From: Candidatus Cloacimonadota bacterium
GTDB taxonomy: Bacteria; Cloacimonadota; Cloacimonadia; JGIOTU-2
Length of the DNA: 11,347 bases
Reading direction: 5' to 3'
Assembly: GCA_016932035.1 (NCBI GenBank)
Contig: JAFGDR010000054.1
Coordinates: 1-11,347, forward strand
The translations under genes were made by a program, and so were the position numbers. Shown in pieces: positions 6,833 through 11,347 of this stretch; within the stretch, counting starts at the first letter, position 1, and each line of letters starts with the position of its first letter. The notes beneath the pieces were generated by a model. That model was given only the letters and a program-made list of their open reading frames with translations. It did not search any database and was not told where the DNA came from.

Positions 6833-7733
6833 ATGTGAGATCGAGTTTGGAAAGATGAAATGGAAAAATCCTGTAACTGTTGCGTCGGGTACATTCGGAC
6901 TTGAATATGCCGATCTTTTCGATCTTTCCCAACTAGGTGCGCTAACCACAAAAACAATCACACCCTTACCAAAAGAAGGAAATGAGCCGCAGAGGATCGT
7001 TGAAACAGAAGCAGGGCTTCTTAACTCGATTGGATTACAGAATCCAGGTTTGGATGAATTTATAAGAACCGATCTTCCTCAATACAGAAAATTTCATACT
7101 AACCTGATCGTGAGTGTATCTGCATCTTCAATTAAGGAATTTATTAATATGATAGAGAAGCTCAATGTTCAATCTGGTGTCGATGCATACGAGATCAATG
7201 TTTCATGTCCGAATGTAGAGAACGAAGGTATCGCATTCGGCACTGATCCGGAAGTTGTTTTTGAGTTGACATCACAATTAAGAAAAGCAACTGAAAAAAC
7301 ACTGATCATCAAACTTACACCTAATGTAACTTTAATAACTGATATTGCAGTACAGGCAGAGAGAGCAGGCGCAGACGGATTAGCTATGATCAATACACTT
7401 TATGGCATGGCAGTCGAAGTGAGAACAAAAAGACCAAAACTTCACAGTATTATTGGGGGATATTCCGGACCAGCGATCAAACCGATTGCTTTACAAAATG
7501 TATATAAAGTTGCCCAAGCTGTGAGTATTCCCATACTCGCAATGGGTGGCATTACCAATTCTGATGATGCATTGGAATTTATCATTGCCGGAGCTTCGGC
7601 TGTTGCAGTCGGTACATATAATTTCGTAAACCCTCTCTGTACACTGGAGATCATTAAAGGAATCGAGGATTATTGCGTGCGTAATGATATGAAATATCAG
7701 GACCTTATCGGTTCCATACAAACAAAAGGATAA
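6825..7733 (+). CDS. pyrD: Dihydroorotate dehydrogenase class 1B, catalytic subunit
   Basis: PyrD oxidises dihydroorotate to orotate on FMN and hands the electrons to PyrK. From the ATG at 6825 the protein has 302 residues, normal for class 1B. Landmarks are KNPVTVASGTFG at 14-25, LTTKTITPLPKEGN at 40-53, LLNSIGLQNPG at 65-75, the active-site loop NVSCPNVENEG at 125-135 with catalytic base C128, IIKLTPNV at 161-168, GGYSGPAIKP at 211-220 and the FMN phosphate site AMGGI at 239-243 with AVGT at 261-264. Longer in-frame starts upstream would run deep into pyrK and add a non-homologous N-terminus, so they were set aside. An AGAGG sits nine bases upstream. The adjacent pyrK confirms type 1B rather than 1A. 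Confidence 0.97.
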   Translation: MHKCEIEFGKMKWKNPVTVASGTFGLEYADLFDLSQLGALTTKTITPLPKEGNEPQRIVETEAGLLNSIGLQNPGLDEFIRTDLPQYRKFHTNLIVSVSASSIKEFINMIEKLNVQSGVDAYEINVSCPNVENEGIAFGTDPEVVFELTSQLRKATEKTLIIKLTPNVTLITDIAVQAERAGADGLAMINTLYGMAVEVRTKRPKLHSIIGGYSGPAIKPIALQNVYKVAQAVSIPILAMGGITNSDDALEFIIAGASAVAVGTYNFVNPLCTLEIIKGIEDYCVRNDMKYQDLIGSIQTKG

Positions 7734-7735
7734 CC

Positions 7736-8272
7736 ATGAGTATAACAAAAAAAATATTAGATGACAAAGAGATGGAGCGCATTCTCAAGCGCTTAGCAAA
7801 CGAGGTCATAGAAAAAAATAAGGGATGTGAAAATCTCTATATCGTTGGTATTCATACGCGAGGAGTTCCGATTGCACAGAGGATCGCAGGATATATCGAG
7901 AAGTTTGAGAACACTCGAATTAGAGTCGGTGCTCTCGACATCACCCTCTACCGTGACGACCTTGCATATATCGACCATCAACCGGTCATACAAGATTCGA
8001 TCCTTAATTTTGACATTGAGGGTAAGAACATACTGTTGGTTGACGATGTGCTCAATACAGGAAGAACAGCCAGGGCTGCATTGAATGCCATTCTCGATTA
8101 TGGACGTCCGGAATCGATCCAGTTTCTCGTTATTATAGACAGAGGTCATAGAGAACTGCCAATACAGGCGGATTTTGTTGGAAAGCATCTACCAACTGCC
8201 AAAGACGAAGCTGTGAATGTAAGCTTGAAGGAGATTGACGGCAAGGATGAAGTACTCATCATAAAAGAATAA
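7736..8272 (+). CDS. pyrR: Bifunctional pyr operon regulator / uracil phosphoribosyltransferase PyrR
   Basis: PyrR binds pyr leader RNA in response to UMP/UTP versus PRPP and thereby favours termination; many members also convert uracil and PRPP to UMP. The 178-residue length is typical. Type I PRT-fold features are IVGIHTRGVPIAQRIA at 36-51, the PyrR-specific LDITLYRDDL at 67-76, the PRPP-binding loop LLVDDVLNTGRTARAAL at 100-116, and VIIDRGHRELPIQADFVGK at 132-150, which distinguishes PyrR from PyrE and Upp. It starts two bases after the pyrD stop, with AAAGGA overlapping the pyrD end. In Bacillus pyrR is the first gene of the operon; here it is fifth, so it would be made only as the operon is read, giving negative feedback. 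The likely RNA target is the pyrB leader, which is not proven. Confidence 0.95.
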   Translation: MSITKKILDDKEMERILKRLANEVIEKNKGCENLYIVGIHTRGVPIAQRIAGYIEKFENTRIRVGALDITLYRDDLAYIDHQPVIQDSILNFDIEGKNILLVDDVLNTGRTARAALNAILDYGRPESIQFLVIIDRGHRELPIQADFVGKHLPTAKDEAVNVSLKEIDGKDEVLIIKE

Positions 8273-8284
8273 AAGGAATATCCT

Positions 8285-9091
8285 ATGAAATTCAAAGAAA
8301 AATATTATAAAATAGTTCAAAAGAATAATTCACTTGTGTGTGTGGGATTGGATTCGGATATTGAAAAGATTCCCGGATTTTTAAAAGATGAATATGATCT
8401 TCCTCAGTGGGAATTCAATAAACGTATTATCGATTCGACAAAAGATATTGTTGGAGCATACAAACCAAATTTTGCTTTTTACATTTCTCAGGGAATCAAG
8501 GGTATCGAGTCCTTACAGAAAACCATTTCCTATATTCCTGATGACATCCCAATCATTCTCGATGTGAAAATTGGGGATATTGGTAATACGATGAAGCATT
8601 ATGCGAAAGCATATTTTGATCTATTCGATGTCGATGCTCTTACCGTAAATCCTTTGATGGGATATGATGTCGTCGATCCATTTGAAAAATATGAAGATAA
8701 ATATCTCTTCCTTCTTGTACTCACCTCAAATCCTTCGAATACTGATTTTCTGAATTCGGAATATCTATTGTATGAGGGTATATGTGAGAAAATAGGGGAA
8801 TGGGATCAGGATATGCTTGGTGCAGTTGTTGGTGCTACAAATGATGAGGAGATGAGCACGATCAGAGGAATGCTTCCTCATTCAATATTCCTTATTCCCG
8901 GCATCGGTGCACAGGGCGGCAACCTTGAAAAAGTTATGAAATATACGACCAGTAAAACTCATCCAAATATACTTATTAATTCTTCGCGGGATATTATTTT
9001 TTCTTACAGCAAGGCAGATGAAAAGAATTTTGATGATGCTGCTCGCAAGGCATGTGATACTTTACGGAATGATATAAATAGATTGATGTAA
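8285..9091 (+). CDS. pyrF: Orotidine-5'-phosphate decarboxylase (type 2)
   Basis: PyrF decarboxylates OMP to UMP, the last step of the pathway. The 268-residue protein belongs to the longer type 2 group: VCVGLDSDIEKIP at 18-30, AYKPNFAFY at 58-66 with K60, the catalytic IILDVKIGDIGNTM at 90-103 with D93, K95 and D98 (D-x-K-x-x-D), LTVNPLMGYD at 119-128, and the phosphate-binding PGIGAQGG at 205-212. Most type 2 enzymes read DAKRGDIG in the active-site strand; here the residue after the lysine is isoleucine, while the charged tetrad is kept, so activity is expected. AAGGA lies seven bases before the ATG, 12 bases after pyrR. It is the last gene of the operon; no clear terminator follows it. 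Confidence 0.95.
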   Translation: MKFKEKYYKIVQKNNSLVCVGLDSDIEKIPGFLKDEYDLPQWEFNKRIIDSTKDIVGAYKPNFAFYISQGIKGIESLQKTISYIPDDIPIILDVKIGDIGNTMKHYAKAYFDLFDVDALTVNPLMGYDVVDPFEKYEDKYLFLLVLTSNPSNTDFLNSEYLLYEGICEKIGEWDQDMLGAVVGATNDEEMSTIRGMLPHSIFLIPGIGAQGGNLEKVMKYTTSKTHPNILINSSRDIIFSYSKADEKNFDDAARKACDTLRNDINRLM

Positions 9092-9330
9092 TTTCAATAA
9101 TTATAAATGCAATGAACATCTCTGAAGAAATGCTTCAAAGAAAAATTGCTTGCAACACATTTCATATTTGATAAATACTGTTACGAATTTATTATATTCA
9201 ACTCTTCATAATTTAGAAAAATTTGACAGATTATTCATACCATAGCAATCAACAATCCAATATTAATGAGCATTTTACTATTTATAAAATTCATTTCAGT
9301 ATTAATTATTATTTATAGAATGGAGTAAAA
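9092..9330. other. AT-rich intergenic region between pyrF and the binding-protein gene
   Basis: This gap codes for nothing recognisable. It contains a weak 5-bp hairpin, TGAAG/CTTCA (9123-9137), without a T run, and a TTGACA (9223-9228) with no good -10 box at standard spacing. GGAG at 9322-9325 is the ribosome binding site of the next gene. The next gene probably has its own promoter here, but I cannot place it with confidence. Confidence 0.5.
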
Positions 9331-10803
9331 ATGAAAAAATTTTGGAACAATGTTGTTTTATGGGTAGCAGTTCTATTATTCATCCTTATTGGTTTGAATA
9401 ACACACATTGTTACTGTGCTGAAACAGAACAAATTGATTTGCAGATAATAACCGAAGACCTTGCACCGTTTAATTTCAGATCAGCTGACGGCACGATCAC
9501 GGGTCAATCAACTGAGGTTGTTCAAGAGATTTTGTCACGTCTTGGACTTGATATTGAGATTCAACTGATGCCTTGGAATGTTGGTTATGAAAGAGCTCTG
9601 AAAGAATCTGATGTGGCACTCTATTCGACGTTCAGAACTGATGAGAGAGAGAATCTTTTCCAATGGGTAGGTCCCATAGCATCTGATGAGATACTTTTTT
9701 ATACAGTGAAGGGATCGGATATTGTGATTCGCAGTCTTGAAGATGCAAAATCACTCTCAGCGATTGCCGTGGTGAAGGATGATGCTCGTCATCAACTTCT
9801 TGAAAAAAATAATGTGAAGAACCTAAAACTCTATCCAAGTGATGCTGAATGCTATAGGGCACTTGCTAACGGTGATGTAGCAGCTGTACTTGGAAGTAAT
9901 AATACCATGTTAAAGATGGCACAGCAGGCAGGAGTTGATCCTTCAAAGATGGTTGCTGTTTATTCAGTAAGGAAAACACCACTTTATGTTGCATTCAGTA
10001 AAGCTATTCCAGTAAATGTTGTTCAAGAATGGCAAAATGTTCTCGATGAAATCAAACGGGATGGAACCTTTAATAAGATCAACCAGAAATGGGGTGGTTC
10101 GGTTGAAAAAAATATACAAACTAAAATACCTAAGAATGGCATCAGCATTCCTTCTGCTGTGAAACTGCTTGCTGGATTTATCGATTACCGTATTGAGGGC
10201 TTCCTCTCATCACTACATCTGCTGACACTAACCAATGAGGTTTTATCTGGAAAATGGAAAAAGATGAAAACACTCCTTATGGAACAGGAGCAGGCAGAAC
10301 CATCCGGTCGTATATGGTATCTTCTTCCTGATGGCTCATATTATACAACAGTCGATGATCTCACCAGCAAAAATCTTAAAGACCGTTCATATTTTCCAGA
10401 TTTGATCGCAGGAAATCCTGTTCATGGATCTATTGTTGTGAGTAAATCAACTGGTAAACCGGTAGCTGTTGTCGCATCTCCTATTTTTAAAAAAGGTAAA
10501 GTCATTGGAGCACTTGGCACTTCAATCTATATGCAGAATATCAACGAAGAAGTACAAAATACCTTTCCACTCGGTATGCCCTACAAATTCTTTGCCGTGT
10601 CACCGGAAGGCATCATTGCCCTTCATTCTGATGACGAGTGGATTGGTCAGAATATTGAACATATCAGCAAGGATTTAAAACATATATTTATAACTGATTC
10701 AGGAGAAATTTCCTATACCAGTGAAGGCAATCAATGGAACGCAACATGGTCGACCGCACCATCGACTGGATGGAGAATCGTTATATCAAAAGTAGATGAT
10801 TAA
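9331..10803 (+). CDS. Exported solute-binding (SBP_bac_3-like) protein fused to a Cache-like domain
   Basis: This 490-residue protein is probably exported. Residues 1-30 look like a signal peptide (KK, then a hydrophobic stretch about 8-22, ending near CYCA); there is no good lipobox although C27 and C29 are nearby. Residues about 35-256 match family 3 periplasmic binding proteins: ITEDLAPFNF at 40-49, TGQSTEVVQEIL at 57-68, ALYSTFRTDERE at 97-108, FQWVGPI at 110-116, and the final EIKRDGTFNKINQKWG at 240-255. Residues about 280-488 resemble a Cache sensor domain: GRIWYLLPDGSYYTT at 326-340, KDRSYFPDLIAG at 350-361, and STGKPVAVVASPIFKKGKVI at 373-392. No transmembrane helix, kinase, GGDEF or methyl-accepting domain follows. 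GGAG lies five bases before the ATG. It may bind a small ligand for an unlinked sensor or transporter; that is inference. Confidence 0.8.
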   Translation: MKKFWNNVVLWVAVLLFILIGLNNTHCYCAETEQIDLQIITEDLAPFNFRSADGTITGQSTEVVQEILSRLGLDIEIQLMPWNVGYERALKESDVALYSTFRTDERENLFQWVGPIASDEILFYTVKGSDIVIRSLEDAKSLSAIAVVKDDARHQLLEKNNVKNLKLYPSDAECYRALANGDVAAVLGSNNTMLKMAQQAGVDPSKMVAVYSVRKTPLYVAFSKAIPVNVVQEWQNVLDEIKRDGTFNKINQKWGGSVEKNIQTKIPKNGISIPSAVKLLAGFIDYRIEGFLSSLHLLTLTNEVLSGKWKKMKTLLMEQEQAEPSGRIWYLLPDGSYYTTVDDLTSKNLKDRSYFPDLIAGNPVHGSIVVSKSTGKPVAVVASPIFKKGKVIGALGTSIYMQNINEEVQNTFPLGMPYKFFAVSPEGIIALHSDDEWIGQNIEHISKDLKHIFITDSGEISYTSEGNQWNATWSTAPSTGWRIVISKVDD

Positions 10804-10896
10804 GATTAATATATATTGCTAAAACTATATGAAAAATCAATAGTTAAAATATTACCAAGGTTGTAATCATTTCATGGTATAATAGTAATTTTTTAT

Positions 10897-11250
10897 CTAA
10901 AATAAACCAATCAAGAGCTGAACGATCTTCAGTATTCCAAAGAACAATATTATTCCAAAAACAGAAAACAAGACAATTGTAACAGATTCTAATTTAGGTT
11001 TAGATTTATGATGATGTCTTGAAGAATGTTTAATATGCTTTTCTTTTTTAACTATTTTTTTTGGTTCTAACCGTTTTAGAACTGCTACAATTCTGAATTC
11101 ATTATTCTTTAACCAGTGAACCTTTCCATCAGTTGAACGGAAAGGGTATAGTCCATTTCTTCGTTTGTGGTAAAATGTTCTCATATTCATTCCCTCTATT
11201 TCAGCATCTTCTTTGAATATTCTATATAATAACTCTGAATGATTTTTCAT
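10897..11250 (-). CDS. Small protein: helix-turn-helix-like N-terminus, basic His-rich linker, C-terminal membrane segment
   Basis: I do not recognise a named family. From the ATG at 11250 the protein has 117 residues. About 5-60 contains TFYHKRRNGLYPFRSTDGK (25-43) then VHWLKNNE (44-51), which resembles the recognition part of AlpA/excisionase or MerR-like winged helices (arginine-rich helix, then a G-L-x-P-F-R turn and an aromatic). Residues 64-86 are strongly basic with HHH. Residues 89-116 form one hydrophobic helix ending near the C-terminus, as in tail-anchored proteins. An in-frame TTG at 11331 would add 27 residues including a second hydrophobic stretch, but it has no ribosome binding site and lies upstream of a promoter-like pair. 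A third option, ATG at 11184, has GAGGG seven bases upstream and gives 95 residues. Function unknown; DNA binding is inference. Confidence 0.6.
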   Translation of the reverse strand: MKNHSELLYRIFKEDAEIEGMNMRTFYHKRRNGLYPFRSTDGKVHWLKNNEFRIVAVLKRLEPKKIVKKEKHIKHSSRHHHKSKPKLESVTIVLFSVFGIILFFGILKIVQLLIGLF

Positions 11251-11256
11251 GCATAT

Positions 11257-11286
11257 TATATATATGTTCAATATCATTATTGTCAA
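11257..11286 (-). promoter_or_regulatory. Candidate promoter of the small HTH/membrane protein (possibly leaderless)
   Basis: On the minus strand TTGACA (11286-11281) is followed after 18 bases by TATATA (11262-11257), or after 20 bases by TATAAT (11260-11255). With the 18-base spacing the -10 box ends six bases before the ATG at 11250, so the mRNA would begin at the start codon, where no Shine-Dalgarno sequence is seen. The region is very AT-rich, which raises the chance of a random match. Confidence 0.35.
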
Positions 11287-11347
11287 TAAAAAAAATTTAA
11301 AAAAAACATTCTCAGTTAGTTTATTGCTCAATGTTATTTTTTAATAA

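Noticed and set aside
10851-10894. Terminator between the convergent genes at the right end
   Set aside because: Only 5-bp stems (ATTAC/GTAAT or TACCA/TGGTA) are seen, and the six-T run lies about ten bases or more away.

Overview
The window is a moderately AT-rich bacterial chromosomal segment. Its core is a tightly packed pyrimidine biosynthesis operon, pyrB-pyrC-pyrK-pyrD-pyrR-pyrF, on the + strand (3856-9091). It uses the electron-bifurcated class 1B dihydroorotate dehydrogenase (PyrD plus PyrK) and a PyrR-type regulator, a set typical of Firmicutes and several other, mostly anaerobic, lineages. The host cannot be named from the sequence. The dispersed 'GTCATCCTGA...' palindromes and short 'ACTTTAGT'-type hairpins resemble repeats I associate with uncultured FCB-type candidate phyla such as Cloacimonadota; this is a low-confidence guess.

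Layout. 1-130: AT-rich, no gene. 131-772 (-): stand-alone LUD-domain (DUF162/YkgG-like) protein with a C-terminal four-cysteine motif. 773-1075: intergenic, holding repeat copy 1. 1076-2098 (-): compact FUSC-family membrane protein, probably read from a leaderless promoter. 2099-2466: intergenic, holding repeat copy 2, about 96% identical to copy 1 over its 126-base core and in direct orientation, so the FUSC gene is bracketed by the two copies. 2467-3705 (+): complete DUF1015 protein with a DGHHR motif. 3706-3855: structured leader with nested stems and a clear intrinsic terminator just before pyrB. The terminator hairpin is made from a shortened relative of the dispersed palindrome. 3856-9091: six pyr genes, the first five junctions overlapping or nearly touching. 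9092-9330: AT-rich gap. 9331-10803 (+): exported solute-binding (SBP_bac_3-like) domain fused to a Cache-like domain, with no output domain. 10897-11250 (-): small protein with an AlpA/MerR-like N-terminal region, a basic His-rich linker and a C-terminal membrane segment.

How it works together. PyrB, PyrC, PyrD/PyrK and PyrF supply carbamoyl-aspartate formation, ring closure, oxidation of dihydroorotate and decarboxylation of OMP. Carbamoyl-phosphate synthetase (carAB/pyrAA-AB) and orotate phosphoribosyltransferase (pyrE) are absent from the window and must be encoded elsewhere. PyrR in the operon, together with a terminator in the pyrB leader, suggests UMP-responsive attenuation, although the leader does not contain a clean copy of the classical PyrR-binding loop. 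The flanking genes have no evident role in pyrimidine synthesis. No tRNA, rRNA, CRISPR array or transposase gene was seen.
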